60,000 nucleotides of DNA, taken from NCBI RefSeq assembly GCF_932526225.1, contig NC_064043.1:2875501-2935500 (forward strand), given 5' to 3'. The translations under genes were made by a program, and so were the position numbers. The notes under the pieces were generated by a model. That model saw only the letters and a program-made list of their open reading frames with translations, was not told the DNA's origin and ran no database searches. Of this stretch, positions 42,501 to 45,897 are shown in pieces. This DNA is from Nematostella vectensis. Taxonomy: Eukaryota > Cnidaria > Anthozoa > Actiniaria > Edwardsiidae. Every line of letters starts with the position of its first letter. Position 1 is the stretch's first letter.

Positions 42501-44486
42501 TTCCTACTATACCCTCAGCATGCAGTGCTAATGGTACCTGGCCCAAAATGAGTAGAGTACGGGTAAAGAAGTGGAACTACCTCAAAGCTATCTTTGATGC
42601 CATGCTTTCTCCGTGATTACAACTCAGACGGTATTCTAGCTATGGTCACTAGCTCTAACGGCACTCTACACGACAGATATCTACTCCATGCAAGTTGCAT
42701 AAATAAGGTGTCAAGGTGTATTTATAATTACTTGATATTTCACCCAAAGGTTTTGTGTGTACTCACTTAATTTTTGCGAATGCCAATTTCATTGACTTTT
42801 TCGCGCCACTTGAGTTTCGCGATTTTCGAAAACTCACGATAAGTGTGCTATAGTAGTTACTTACGCGTACAGTCGCCAGGAGTTCCAGATCCTTTGCGCC
42901 CCATAGGACAGGAGCATTTGTAATCACCATACACCAGTCCACAGGTACACTTGGCAGTGACGTCACATCCGCCCCTGCACTTGCTCACGGGAACTGGGGC
43001 CCATTCCTTTGACTTTTGATAAGGATCTGAGAAAAAGCAGTTTCTATATTAACCATTCCTTTGACTTTTGATAACGATCTGAGAAAAAGCAGTTTCTAGA
43101 TATTAAACATTCCTTTGACTTTTGATAAGGATCTGAGAAAAAGCAGTTTCTAGATATTAACCATTCCTTTGACTTTTGATAAGGATCTGAGAAAAAGCAG
43201 TTTCTATATTAACCATTCCTTTGACTTTTGATAAGGATCTGAGAAAAAGCAGTTTCTAGATATTAACCATTCCTTTGAATTTTGATAAGGATCTGAGAAA
43301 AAGCAGTTTCTATATTAACCATTCCTTTGACTTTTGATAAGGATCTGAGAAAAAGCAGTTTCTATATCAACCATTCCTTTGACTTTTGATAAGGATCTGA
43401 GAAACCATTCCTTTGACTTTTGATAAGGATCTGAGAAAAAGCAGTTTCTATATTAACCATTCCTTTGACTTTTGATAAGGATCTTAGAAAAAGCAGTTTC
43501 TAGATATTAACCTAAGTTCGGCACAGAGGCAGTTTTTTCTAAATATTCGGATCCTCTTCGGAATGTACTCGGGACTTTTCCGAGGCATTATCGGGACTTC
43601 TCTTACATCCGAGGGGTTTAAAAAGATTTTTAAAAAGATGGCTGGATGCGTTTTTTTTGTAAAAGCATTTTTGGCAGTACTCTTCGATTTGTATTTATTC
43701 ATTACAATAGCACATAATACCAAAAAAGGGGAGACTATGTTATAACACAAATTACAAAAAAGGCAGACTCTGTTAACTATTAACCTTACCTCCCCTTAGA
43801 TAAGTTGCGAGTTTATTGAACTCATCAAAGTTACTGATCTGGAAGGCGTATGTATGGCCAGCTCGCTGATTTGCTGTAATTGTTTGTAAGTTAGAGAGCG
43901 AAATTCCGTATCCAACACCAAACGCGAGAATCTCCACGCCTTCCCTGATCAGCTGTTGGGCCTTAGGCACGGGGTCAGGGTTTTGCCAAGGCCAATTCCA
44001 GTGTCCGTCCGTTATGAGAATGACAGTGGTCTTGATATTCAAGCGCTTTTTTCCACTCCAAGTGCCCTTGCACACTTCGTACGCCTTCTCGAATGCGCCC
44101 CTCATATTCGTCATACCCCATTCATGCACAACGTTAGCGAACTTCTCGTTGAACGTGCACTTTGTGTCCTTTTCGTGCGCCTCCGAAATGAAGGGCACGC
44201 GACGATTTACATCAGAGCCAAATGTGATGATCTCAACTCGAGTGGCATCAAATCCAACGGCGATGACATTCAATAGGTTTCTTATGAACTTCTTTTCCGT
44301 GTTAAAGTTGCTAAGACTCAAACTACCAGACGTGTCAAGAAGGAAAAGGAGATCTGCTTTACGATTTTCCACTGAGCCACGCAGCTTTTTAAGCTCATCT
44401 AGAGACTTATCAAGCCAACTGGCGGCTGCGGCTTGGTGGAGATAACCCAGAGCCAAGAACACGGCAAGCACCGTAATCTTCTTCAT
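127..44486 (-). CDS. SVEP1: SVEP1/polydom-like secreted multidomain protein, 39 exons, 3' end beyond window
   Basis: Large extracellular mosaic protein, probably an adhesion or matrix protein by analogy with vertebrate SVEP1, which binds integrin and takes part in cell adhesion and lymphatic patterning (family knowledge). Exons were chained by GT-AG sites, unbroken reading frame and phase; lengths sum to 7,683 nt, exactly 2,561 codons. Residues: signal peptide 1-22; vWA about 45-228; EGF-like 233-286; GCC2/Eph-like 287-340; CCP 341-405, 406-473, 474-545; HYR 546-643 and 644-725; CCP 726-795; unclassified 796-976 with RRKKR near 867-871; GCC2/Eph-like 977-1138; five EGF 1139-1366; pentraxin 1367-1573; PAN 1574-1654; F5/8C 1655-1808; EGF 1809-1853; CCP 1854-1906; three cEGF 1907-2027; six CCP 2028-2387; CUB 2388-2497; second CUB from 2498. 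Most exons are symmetric phase 1-1 modules, typical of exon shuffling; exons 2, 3, 13, 14 and 15 are each exactly 162 nt. No transmembrane segment was seen. The vWA-to-pentraxin order supports SVEP1 orthology; PAN, F5/8C and CUB modules are not in the vertebrate protein as I know it, so 'SVEP1-like' is safest. Confidence 0.88.
360..1720. repeat. minisatellite of CATGTGATATGGT / CATGTAATGAGGT half-units
   Basis: About 1.3 kb of alternating 18-20-bp half-units with higher-order duplications, rich in near-palindromic CATGTGA and CACGTGA. Lies in the intron between exons 38 and 39. Confidence 0.9.
1740..1922. repeat. short tandem repeat next to exon 38 donor
   Basis: Three to four imperfect ~50-bp copies (ATACTACATGTTGTGAGAAG, GTGGTACGAGTAAG). 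The last copy runs into the exon 38 donor (GCGAGTAAGGCGCTTAC). Confidence 0.7.
1923..2063 (-). CDS. SVEP1: SVEP1-like exon 38: CUB domain 1, second half
   Basis: 141 nt, phase 1-1. [20 protein letters not shown] and [11 protein letters not shown] match the CUB second half. The usual second cysteine pair (FCG region) is absent, so this CUB would have one disulphide. Acceptor TTTCCAG|GAAGCCC chosen by frame. Confidence 0.84.
2350..2538 (-). CDS. SVEP1: SVEP1-like exon 37: CUB domain 1, first half
   Basis: 189 nt, phase 1-1. [20 protein letters not shown] and [17 protein letters not shown] with LLIYDTG at the end: CUB first half with its cysteine pair. Confidence 0.9.
2745..6262. repeat. 3.5-kb minisatellite seeded at the exon 36 donor
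   Basis: About 75 copies of a 44/48-bp unit (TATCTAG present or absent). On the minus strand each copy has ATGCTCAG|GTGACCACCG, the last nt of exon 36 with its donor region. A 516-bp block (2820-3335) is repeated almost exactly at 3336-3851, a recent higher-order duplication. Confidence 0.95.
6263..6436 (-). CDS. SVEP1: SVEP1-like exon 36: sushi/CCP domain 11
   Basis: 174 nt, phase 1-1. [27 protein letters not shown] and [10 protein letters not shown]. The pyrimidine tract of its acceptor is a (TTTC)n microsatellite, and its end ATGCTCAG|GT seeds the 3.5-kb array at 2745-6262. Confidence 0.88.
6443..6579. repeat. (GAAA)n microsatellite, pyrimidine tract of exon 36
   Basis: About 30 tetranucleotides with a short CAAA interruption; on the transcribed strand it reads (TTTC)n ending TTTGTGTTAG at the exon 36 acceptor. 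Confidence 0.95.
6640..7440. repeat. (CATCAC/CATCAT)n microsatellite
   Basis: About 800 bp of CATCAC, CATCAT and derived triplets; gives long spurious MVMVMV and TITITI ORFs. Confidence 0.95.
7472..7645 (-). CDS. SVEP1: SVEP1-like exon 35: sushi/CCP domain 10
   Basis: 174 nt, phase 1-1. [33 protein letters not shown] and [10 protein letters not shown]. Confidence 0.89.
7700..8660. repeat. 39-bp minisatellite
   Basis: About 24 copies of a 39-bp unit with TTCATAAGATACATGCGATA and GTACGTACGCTACGATTGG. Ends close to the exon 34 donor, whose flank (CATAAGCACAAGAGATAG) resembles a degenerate copy. Confidence 0.93.
8684..8860 (-). CDS. SVEP1: SVEP1-like exon 34: sushi/CCP domain 9
   Basis: 177 nt, phase 1-1. 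[25 protein letters not shown] and [10 protein letters not shown]. Acceptor TTTATGGAAG has a poor pyrimidine tract. Confidence 0.86.
   Translation of the reverse strand, partial: WWTVVILVVFMEGLALFLGGPSTRQSLPGRAWPITTYRASEPRPARKTASGAVQSHSA
9275..9466 (-). CDS. SVEP1: SVEP1-like exon 33: sushi/CCP domain 8
   Basis: 192 nt, phase 1-1. [26 protein letters not shown] and [10 protein letters not shown]. Confidence 0.88.
9467..9991. other. intron with no recognised element
   Basis: About 525 bp between exons 33 and 32; no repeat or ORF of note seen. Confidence 0.5.
9992..10180 (-). CDS. SVEP1: SVEP1-like exon 32: sushi/CCP domain 7
   Basis: 189 nt, phase 1-1, found from splice sites (CTCCAG / GTGAGT) because it has no Met-led [12 protein letters not shown] opens it; [13 protein letters not shown] and [10 protein letters not shown] are the CCP core and end. 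Confidence 0.82.
10205..10295. repeat. GAT/GAC trinucleotide microsatellite
   Basis: GATGATGATGATGATAATAA and related triplets in the intron between exons 32 and 31; the rest of this 455-bp intron holds nothing recognised. Confidence 0.8.
10636..10809 (-). CDS. SVEP1: SVEP1-like exon 31: sushi/CCP domain 6
   Basis: 174 nt, phase 1-1. [19 protein letters not shown] and [10 protein letters not shown]. First of six consecutive CCP exons. Confidence 0.88.
10915..11095. repeat. 51-bp tandem repeat, 3 copies
   Basis: Three copies with GGCCTAGAGCAAACGTCGTT and CTATACATGCACCGTTTCAA. Confidence 0.85.
11207..11329 (-). CDS. SVEP1: SVEP1-like exon 30: calcium-binding-type EGF
   Basis: 123 nt, phase 1-1. 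[20 protein letters not shown] and CLCNRGFSM. Donor GTATGT. Confidence 0.87.
11590..12100. repeat. ~90-bp tandem repeat, about 6 copies
   Basis: Copies share CATGACTGCTCTAACTTCAC and ACGATTCTTATCCACTTGAT; ends just before the exon 29 donor. Confidence 0.9.
12116..12238 (-). CDS. SVEP1: SVEP1-like exon 29: calcium-binding-type EGF
   Basis: 123 nt, phase 1-1. [16 protein letters not shown] and CSCPGGMAL. The donor sits in a GTAGGTAGGTAGG run; the GT at 12114-12115 gives phase 1. Confidence 0.87.
12625..13645. repeat. ~60-bp minisatellite with variable poly-C runs
   Basis: About 17 copies of CCCAGACCCTCTTTAGATAA + TGGGCGTTATATACCGCACT + GGGCACTCGTCTT, separated by C runs of 7-18. Homopolymer length varies between otherwise near-identical copies. 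Confidence 0.95.
13910..14026 (-). CDS. SVEP1: SVEP1-like exon 28: calcium-binding-type EGF
   Basis: 117 nt, phase 1-1. [32 protein letters not shown]: cEGF/fibrillin-type module. Confidence 0.88.
14027..14485. other. intron with no recognised element
   Basis: About 460 bp between exons 28 and 27, AT-rich, nothing recognised. The same holds for 14932-15338 between exons 26 and 25. Confidence 0.5.
14486..14644 (-). CDS. SVEP1: SVEP1-like exon 27: sushi/CCP domain 5
   Basis: 159 nt, phase 1-1. [19 protein letters not shown] and [10 protein letters not shown]. Donor GTAGAA is weak but keeps phase. Confidence 0.86.
14797..14931 (-). CDS. SVEP1: SVEP1-like exon 26: EGF domain
   Basis: 135 nt, phase 1-1. 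[14 protein letters not shown] and [12 protein letters not shown]. The acceptor CACTAG at 14932 was chosen over a nearer AG because only it keeps phase 1. Confidence 0.85.
15339..15477 (-). CDS. SVEP1: SVEP1-like exon 25: F5/8 type C domain, end
   Basis: 139 nt, phase 0 in and 1 out. [27 protein letters not shown] and CLRAEVYGC complete the discoidin domain of exon 24. Confidence 0.9.
15500..16860. repeat. G-rich minisatellite
   Basis: About 22 copies of a ~57-bp purine-rich unit with GGCAAAGTGATCATCGCACT and GAGGGGAGAGTGAGGGAAGG. The pre-mRNA strand is correspondingly C/U-rich. Starts ~25 nt from the exon 25 acceptor. Confidence 0.94.
17052..17374 (-). CDS. SVEP1: SVEP1-like exon 24: F5/8 type C (discoidin) domain, first part
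   Basis: 323 nt, phase 1 in and 0 out. [40 protein letters not shown] and [13 protein letters not shown] are the standard discoidin blocks. Donor GTTAGT. Confidence 0.91.
17375..18101. other. intron with no recognised element
   Basis: 727 bp between exons 24 and 23; apart from a C run at 18059-18071 nothing recognised. Confidence 0.5.
18102..18344 (-). CDS. SVEP1: SVEP1-like exon 23: PAN/apple domain
   Basis: 243 nt, phase 1-1. [19 protein letters not shown] followed by [13 protein letters not shown] is the PAN/apple pattern. Not a domain of vertebrate SVEP1. Confidence 0.85.
18438..18588 (-). CDS. SVEP1: SVEP1-like exon 22: pentraxin domain, end
   Basis: 151 nt, phase 0 in and 1 out. [13 protein letters not shown] and GDVVAWADF are the classic pentraxin C-terminal strands. 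A copy of its first ~42 nt with an acceptor lies 64 bp upstream (to 18652) and would read into a stop. Confidence 0.89.
18588..18655. repeat. 64-bp duplication of the exon 22 acceptor
   Basis: Minus strand reads TTTATCCAG|GTTAACATGTGG at 18652 and TTTATTCAG|GTTAACGTGTGG at 18588: the acceptor and ~42 nt of exon 22 duplicated in tandem. Confidence 0.9.
18815..18970 (-). CDS. SVEP1: SVEP1-like exon 21: pentraxin domain, middle
   Basis: 156 nt, phase 0-0. Begins AYIDGRL and contains [20 protein letters not shown], the pentraxin calcium-site loop (GQEQD...GGxF...SFxG). Confidence 0.91.
19017..19290. mobile_element. foldback MITE, ~260 bp
   Basis: Terminal inverted repeats of about 33-37 bp: AACTTAAAGCCGCATTGTCA then CCAGTTTACTTCCGG at 19025, and its near-perfect reverse complement ending at 19284. 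No coding capacity; target duplication not resolved. Confidence 0.85.
19381..19694 (-). CDS. SVEP1: SVEP1-like exon 20: pentraxin domain, first part
   Basis: 314 nt, phase 1 in and 0 out. [20 protein letters not shown] and [17 protein letters not shown] match the pentraxin/laminin-G fold; the H-x-x-x-TWxS box lacks the Cys of short pentraxins, as in SVEP1. Confidence 0.9.
19695..21248. other. 1.55-kb intron without recognised element
   Basis: Between exons 20 and 19. Unique-looking AT-rich sequence; no inverted repeats, arrays or motif-bearing ORF recognised, though its length would allow an old element. Confidence 0.4.
21249..21360 (-). CDS. SVEP1: SVEP1-like exon 19: EGF domain
   Basis: 112 nt, phase 0 in and 1 out. 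One [29 protein letters not shown]. Last EGF before the pentraxin domain, the order found in SVEP1. Donor GTCTGT is weak. Confidence 0.86.
21654..21832 (-). CDS. SVEP1: SVEP1-like exon 18: EGF domains
   Basis: 179 nt, phase 1 in and 0 out. Closes the EGF begun in exon 17 ([14 protein letters not shown]) and holds one more ([26 protein letters not shown]). Donor GTATGT. The intron before it carries the LINE at 22200-23491. Confidence 0.87.
22200..23491 (-). mobile_element. 5'-truncated, inactive non-LTR retrotransposon (CR1/jockey-like LINE)
   Basis: Minus-strand reverse transcriptase remnant of about 400 codons. Visible RT motifs: [28 protein letters not shown] (motif A), [13 protein letters not shown] (motif B), FVDDLT (catalytic xDD box), then the thumb and [14 protein letters not shown]. 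An in-frame TAG lies just before FVDDLT, so the frame is broken at the catalytic box. The endonuclease and N-terminal RT are missing. Same orientation as the host gene, in the intron between exons 17 and 18. The 3' end is approximate. Confidence 0.88.
23446..23491. repeat. perfect 18-bp hairpin at the LINE 5' truncation point
   Basis: CACGGTCTTGGCATGCTT (23446-23463), 10-nt spacer, AAGCATGCCAAGACCGTG (23474-23491). It coincides with the end of LINE homology. Confidence 0.93.
23500..24111. other. intron remainder, nothing recognised
   Basis: About 610 AT-rich bases between the LINE and exon 17; no element or gene recognised. Confidence 0.5.
24112..24334 (-). CDS. SVEP1: SVEP1-like exon 17: EGF domains
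   Basis: 223 nt, phase 0 in and 1 out. Completes one EGF ([14 protein letters not shown]), contains a second ([24 protein letters not shown]) and starts a third ([15 protein letters not shown]). Its acceptor lies at the edge of the 26-bp array at 24335-25430, each unit of which carries an acceptor-like CTCACTAG. Confidence 0.87.
24335..25430. repeat. 26-bp minisatellite carrying acceptor-like motifs of exon 17
   Basis: About 42 copies of CATCATGTCCACGTTACTAG + TGAGAC. On the minus strand each reads GGACATGATGGTCTCACTAG; the true exon 17 acceptor reads GGACATGATGTTCTCACCAG, so each unit is an acceptor copy. Confidence 0.94.
25440..25600. repeat. GATGATGGTG-rich imperfect repeat
   Basis: Imperfect ~30-bp copies around GGTGGATGGAAATGATGATG between the 26-bp array and exon 16. 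Confidence 0.8.
25621..25790 (-). CDS. SVEP1: SVEP1-like exon 16: EGF domains
   Basis: 170 nt, phase 1 in and 0 out. A complete EGF ([26 protein letters not shown]) followed by the first half of the next ([15 protein letters not shown]), completed in exon 17. DxDEC-type start suggests calcium binding. Confidence 0.88.
25840..26120. repeat. imperfect repeat of GTGCATCATGGGTA
   Basis: Degenerate ~20-25-bp units (GGTGCATCATGGGTAACG, GGTGTATCATGGTAACGG) in the intron between exons 16 and 15. Confidence 0.75.
26149..26310 (-). CDS. SVEP1: SVEP1-like exon 15: GCC2/Eph-receptor-like module
   Basis: 162 nt, phase 1-1. [20 protein letters not shown] and [12 protein letters not shown]. Donor G|GTCAGT chosen because it keeps phase 1. 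Confidence 0.86.
26544..26698. mobile_element. small MITE with CCGTAGCAGG inverted ends
   Basis: 155 bp bounded by CCGTAGCAGG and CCTGCTACGG, with G runs inside; CTATAG occurs directly on both sides as a likely target duplication. hAT-like ends, non-coding. Confidence 0.75.
26728..26889 (-). CDS. SVEP1: SVEP1-like exon 14: GCC2/Eph-receptor-like module
   Basis: 162 nt, phase 1-1. [20 protein letters not shown] and [12 protein letters not shown], same module as exons 13 and 15. Donor GTACGT is less usual. Confidence 0.87.
26945..27295. repeat. tandem repeat CCCTGGCTACAAGACGCTAC
   Basis: Eight to nine imperfect 24-35-bp copies ending AAGACTTCACTCGTTAA in the intron between exons 14 and 13. 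Confidence 0.88.
27432..27593 (-). CDS. SVEP1: SVEP1-like exon 13: GCC2/Eph-receptor-like module
   Basis: 162 nt, phase 1-1. [20 protein letters not shown] then CKACPDGTW: the CPxGTYY signature of Eph-receptor/GCC2 repeats, closely like the same place in SVEP1. Confidence 0.88.
27650..27880. repeat. imperfect repeat CAACCAATCAAAATGCCTCT
   Basis: Four to five degenerate ~35-bp copies ending AGGTCTCGGTTCAACCAATC; contains repeated CCAATC (CCAAT-box-like) words, probably coincidental. Confidence 0.8.
27904..28069 (-). CDS. SVEP1: SVEP1-like exon 12: unclassified Cys-containing region
   Basis: 166 nt, phase 0 in and 1 out, restoring the phase-1 modules. Four cysteines (AYCSD, RKCSK, QRCRY, TRC). 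Acceptor CCTTTCACCAG, donor GTAAGT. Confidence 0.76.
28200..28380. repeat. AAC/ACC/GAC trinucleotide microsatellite
   Basis: Runs of ACAACAACAA, ACCACCACC and GACGACGAC between exons 12 and 11. Confidence 0.92.
28444..28578 (-). CDS. SVEP1: SVEP1-like exon 11: unclassified region
   Basis: 135 nt, phase 0-0. Encodes [10 protein letters not shown]...NLKNNVDAE without cysteine; phase and frame join exons 10 and 12. No domain recognised. Confidence 0.72.
28890..29131 (-). CDS. SVEP1: SVEP1-like exon 10: unclassified region with furin-like site
   Basis: 242 nt, phase 1 in and 0 out. No domain recognised; four cysteines (GDC, GFC, DNC, IAC). Ends with NARRKKRSG, which fits the R-x-K/R-R rule for proprotein convertase cleavage. 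Position between the fourth CCP and the GCC2 block matches a poorly defined segment of SVEP1. Confidence 0.78.
29430..29663. repeat. ~105-bp duplication of the exon 9 donor, two extra copies
   Basis: Minus strand GGCCAGACTGTTCGC|GTGAGT at exon 9 recurs with 0-2 changes at about 29557-29585 and 29453-29480. The same intron also repeats CAGACTAACATA and CATTAAACAGGTGAAA. Confidence 0.9.
29664..29873 (-). CDS. SVEP1: SVEP1-like exon 9: sushi/CCP domain 4
   Basis: 210 nt, phase 1-1. [10 protein letters not shown] and [11 protein letters not shown] identify a sushi domain just after the HYR pair, as in SVEP1. It ends TGTTCGC|GTGAGT; this junction with ~19 nt of exon recurs twice in the next intron (29430-29663). 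Confidence 0.82.
29983..30228 (-). CDS. SVEP1: SVEP1-like exon 8: HYR domain 2
   Basis: 246 nt, phase 1-1. [15 protein letters not shown] opens the domain and [18 protein letters not shown] closes it, the HYR signature. Acceptor TTTGTATTCCAG, donor GTAAGT. Confidence 0.87.
30463..31531. mobile_element. 1.07-kb inverted-repeat DNA element with 7-bp target duplication
   Basis: Imperfect terminal inverted repeats of about 75 bp: left CAAGAGACCATGATATAAGA..CTATTTTTAG, right the reverse complement ending CATCATGGTCTCTTG. CTAGAAT flanks both ends directly (30456-30462 and 31532-31538). No transposase recognised, so non-autonomous; superfamily not assigned. Lies in the intron between exons 7 and 8. 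Confidence 0.87.
31800..32340. repeat. possible unclassified interspersed repeat
   Basis: Two minus-strand ORF pieces (31863-32142, 32141-32332) without splice sites fitting the host gene and with no domain. Contains AGCCAATCAGAGCGCGCGAT. Looks like transposon remains, but I cannot define ends. Confidence 0.3.
32455..32602. repeat. ~31-bp tandem repeat TGTCGGTAGTCGGTTATTT
   Basis: Five copies separated by CTAGACCGTG or TAGGCCGTG. Confidence 0.92.
32725..33555. repeat. 16-bp minisatellite CTTTGTTATCGTTACA
   Basis: About 50 copies with point variants (CTTCGCTATCGTTACA, ATTTGTTATCGTTGCA). Open in several frames because 16 is not a multiple of 3. Confidence 0.95.
33689..33982 (-). CDS. SVEP1: SVEP1-like exon 7: HYR domain 1
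   Basis: 294 nt, phase 1-1. Hyalin-repeat hallmarks: [19 protein letters not shown] at the start, and [21 protein letters not shown] at the end (Ig-like beta fold). Pairs with exon 8 as the double HYR block of SVEP1. Confidence 0.87.
34062..34277 (-). CDS. SVEP1: SVEP1-like exon 6: sushi/CCP domain 3
   Basis: 216 nt, phase 1-1. Cys pattern with [14 protein letters not shown] and [10 protein letters not shown]; about 72 residues, the longer sushi form seen next to the HYR domains in SVEP1. Donor GTGAGA. Confidence 0.85.
34440..38664. repeat. 4.2-kb, 22-bp minisatellite of the exon 5 donor
   Basis: About 190 copies of a 22-bp unit. On the minus strand each reads CCAGTGTGTTCAG|GTATGCCAG: the last ~13 nt of exon 5 with its 5' splice site. 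Variants: GTATAC for GTATGC, TTAAG for TTCAG, and short 16-18-bp units. Since 22 is not divisible by 3, all frames are sampled and hardly any contain a stop. Confidence 0.97.
38665..38868 (-). CDS. SVEP1: SVEP1-like exon 5: sushi/CCP domain 2
   Basis: 204 nt, phase 1-1. CCP features: [29 protein letters not shown]. Ends TTCAG|GTATGC. The last ~14 nt of the exon and this donor form the 22-bp unit of the 4.2-kb array that follows, so the exon end is chosen as the last position that keeps the CCP; the frame stays open into the array. Confidence 0.87.
38869..39830. other. unique intronic sequence, possible LTR-like fragment at 39190-39640
   Basis: On the minus strand a TATATAAAG box (near 39545) is followed ~180 bp on by AATAAA (near 39370), an order seen in LTRs. 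No target duplication, primer-binding site or coding region found, so this is only a suggestion. Confidence 0.2.
39835..40890. repeat. 19-bp minisatellite ATTACAAAGTGCGTCAGGT
   Basis: About 55 copies with variants (GTGCTCCAGGT). Produces several shadow ORFs of the type [17 protein letters not shown]. Confidence 0.96.
40900..41545. repeat. 15-16-bp minisatellite TTGGTACAGGGTGTG
   Basis: About 40 copies with a ~120-bp higher-order duplication (41000-41210). Ends ~20 nt from the exon 4 donor. Confidence 0.95.
41563..41757 (-). CDS. SVEP1: SVEP1-like exon 4: sushi/CCP domain 1
   Basis: 195 nt, phase 1-1. Four-Cys sushi pattern with the diagnostic PDNG turn ([15 protein letters not shown]), [10 protein letters not shown] and a Trp (VVWDKP) before the last Cys. 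The downstream intron is filled by two tandem arrays (40900-41545 and 39830-40890). Confidence 0.88.
42156..42317 (-). CDS. SVEP1: SVEP1-like exon 3: GCC2/Eph-receptor-like Cys-rich module
   Basis: 162 nt, phase 1-1. Starts PCGHDTYKS, with [11 protein letters not shown] and CKCKRGYTG; this is the Cys-rich module also found in ephrin receptors and SVEP1. Donor GTAAGT; acceptor TTATAACAG. Confidence 0.85.
42318..42864. other. intron with no recognised element
   Basis: About 550 AT-rich bases between exons 3 and 2. The intron 41758-42155 likewise holds only a G run at 42087-42101. Confidence 0.5.
42865..43026 (-). CDS. SVEP1: SVEP1-like exon 2: EGF-like Cys-rich module
   Basis: 162 nt, phase 1-1. 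Six cysteines in an EGF-like spacing ([18 protein letters not shown]). Acceptor CTTTTTCTCAG, donor GTAAGT. The acceptor and first ~25 nt of the exon are copied about ten times in the upstream intron (43027-43510). Confidence 0.85.
43027..43512. repeat. ~52-bp array copying the exon 2 acceptor
   Basis: About ten copies. On the minus strand each reads GCTTTTTCTCAG|ATCCTTATC and continues with ~25 nt of exon 2 (to AAAGGAATGG), then TTAATAT and the next copy. Confidence 0.93.
43790..44486 (-). CDS. SVEP1: SVEP1-like exon 1: signal peptide and vWA domain
   Basis: Start chosen at the ATG at 44486 because residues 4-22 form a good hydrophobic signal peptide ending in Ala-rich AAAAS. The vWA metal site (MIDAS) is visible: DTSGS at residues 51-55 (DxSxS), the Thr of GMTNMRG, and the Asp of ITDG. 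Two further in-frame ATGs lie upstream (44660, 44654) but would bury the signal peptide. Donor GTAAGG, phase 1. The domain probably mediates protein ligand binding through a divalent cation. Confidence 0.9.
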
Positions 44487-44707
44487 GTCTGCCGCGTAAA
44501 TGAAGTGAGTGGATGTGTTGATGTCATTAAAGTTAAGTACGAAGAGAGGAAGTCGCGCTATGCACCTGTGTTGACTCGGTCTGTGACGGCATTTCAAGTT
44601 AAACGCAAGGTGCGTTAGCGCAGCAGTTCTCCATTGTAAATACTTCTGGTTCATTCCCATAGCGTGTCAACTACTGTGTCAATCCTGCCGGTAATGAATG
44701 GTACCTC

Positions 44708-44714
44708 TATTATA
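44708..44714 (-). promoter_or_regulatory. possible TATA box of the SVEP1-like gene
   Basis: TATAATA on the minus strand about 220 nt upstream of the chosen ATG; a start site near 44680 would give a ~195-nt leader holding the upstream in-frame ATGs. Position is plausible but a single short motif is weak evidence. Confidence 0.25.
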
Positions 44715-45891
44715 GGCGCACTCGCACGGTTGCAGAGTGATTTTCCTGTTATTTTCCTGTAATGTATGAACGTCTCACATCGAGCGGATGGAAGTGGTGG
44801 TGTACTTTAAGGTTTTGGTACAGGCTGTACCTCCACTCAAACCTAGAAATTGCTTTAATTAAATCATTTCTTTCCTCCGCATATGACCCATTTTACGTGA
44901 AATTGGTTCTCTTTTCTATTTATTTGATATTTTTGGATAAAGCAAACAAAAAGGTTTTCCGTAGTTTTGTGACATCGTTTTCATACTTTTCAAAAATTTC
45001 TTAGTGCGAGCGAGCAAGTGGCCCTTTAAGTGACCAACCTCGTAGCGGTTATTATACAAAGTCTCAAAACATTAGCTTTTCAAATGAAAAATGTACGTAG
45101 AAACCTCTATAAAGCTACCACCCTTCATGAAAACACTCGCTTTTCAAAGAAAGCTGCGTAAACATACGAAGACTTATAATTCAAGATTACTATTCTACAA
45201 GTGTAAAAAATCAATAAAAATTAACAAGAGAACCGATTACTTTTTCTAGCAATAGGTGATCATTATTTGGCGACAAGTGATGTATAAAGTTAGTTAAAAG
45301 GGCCGACCATTGAACTTTTGAAGAAATAATTAACGCGTGCTTTTCGGGTCCAAAAAGATCCTGCATATCGTTGGTCGAAATCTTAAAAATAAAAAGGCCC
45401 CGCTTCATGACGAAAAATACCTGCACGGTAGTTACCGTGAAAAATGATTTCCAGTACAATAGAACCCTTACACCCCAACAACTAAGGGAACCTGAATTTG
45501 GGTCTAATAACATTGAGATACCTGAGTATTTGGGGCTTGCTAAACGAATGTTCAATAGACGCCAATGGAGAAATTTAGAAGAGTAAAAGAACCGTGCCTA
45601 TCCTTTGTTTGTCATAAACTTAGCTGTATTTGTTTAGTGCCTCTATTAACAAACATTAATTACTAGTTTTCATCAGTTCCAAAGCAACAAAACTTAACCT
45701 CAAACCGTGAAAAAAGTCGGTAACTTTAGATAAGACTTATTTTACTATGGTTTATGGTTTATCAACATGTGACAGGACATTACTAGTTTGACTCGGTTGT
45801 CAACCTCGGAGTTTAAAAAACAAGTGGAATTGATTGCTTTTTGCTGACAAGTTTAGTTTGGTTAATACACAAAGAACAGTATTGGTCCTGT

Positions 45892-45897
45892 TTTATT
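45892..45897 (-). terminator. candidate poly(A) signal for EXOC1
   Basis: AATAAA on the minus strand, about 1.2 kb past the EXOC1 stop and beyond the 42-bp array. Other sites may be used; no transcript evidence is available from sequence alone. Confidence 0.2.

Noticed and set aside
44487-44660. Translation start at 44660 adding 58 residues
   Set aside because: It is in frame and open, but would place a signal peptide internally; the extension has no secreted-protein character.
45211-45586. Opposed ORFs in the intergenic region (114 and 71 codons)
   Set aside because: They overlap on opposite strands, show no motif, and length is within chance for AT-rich DNA.
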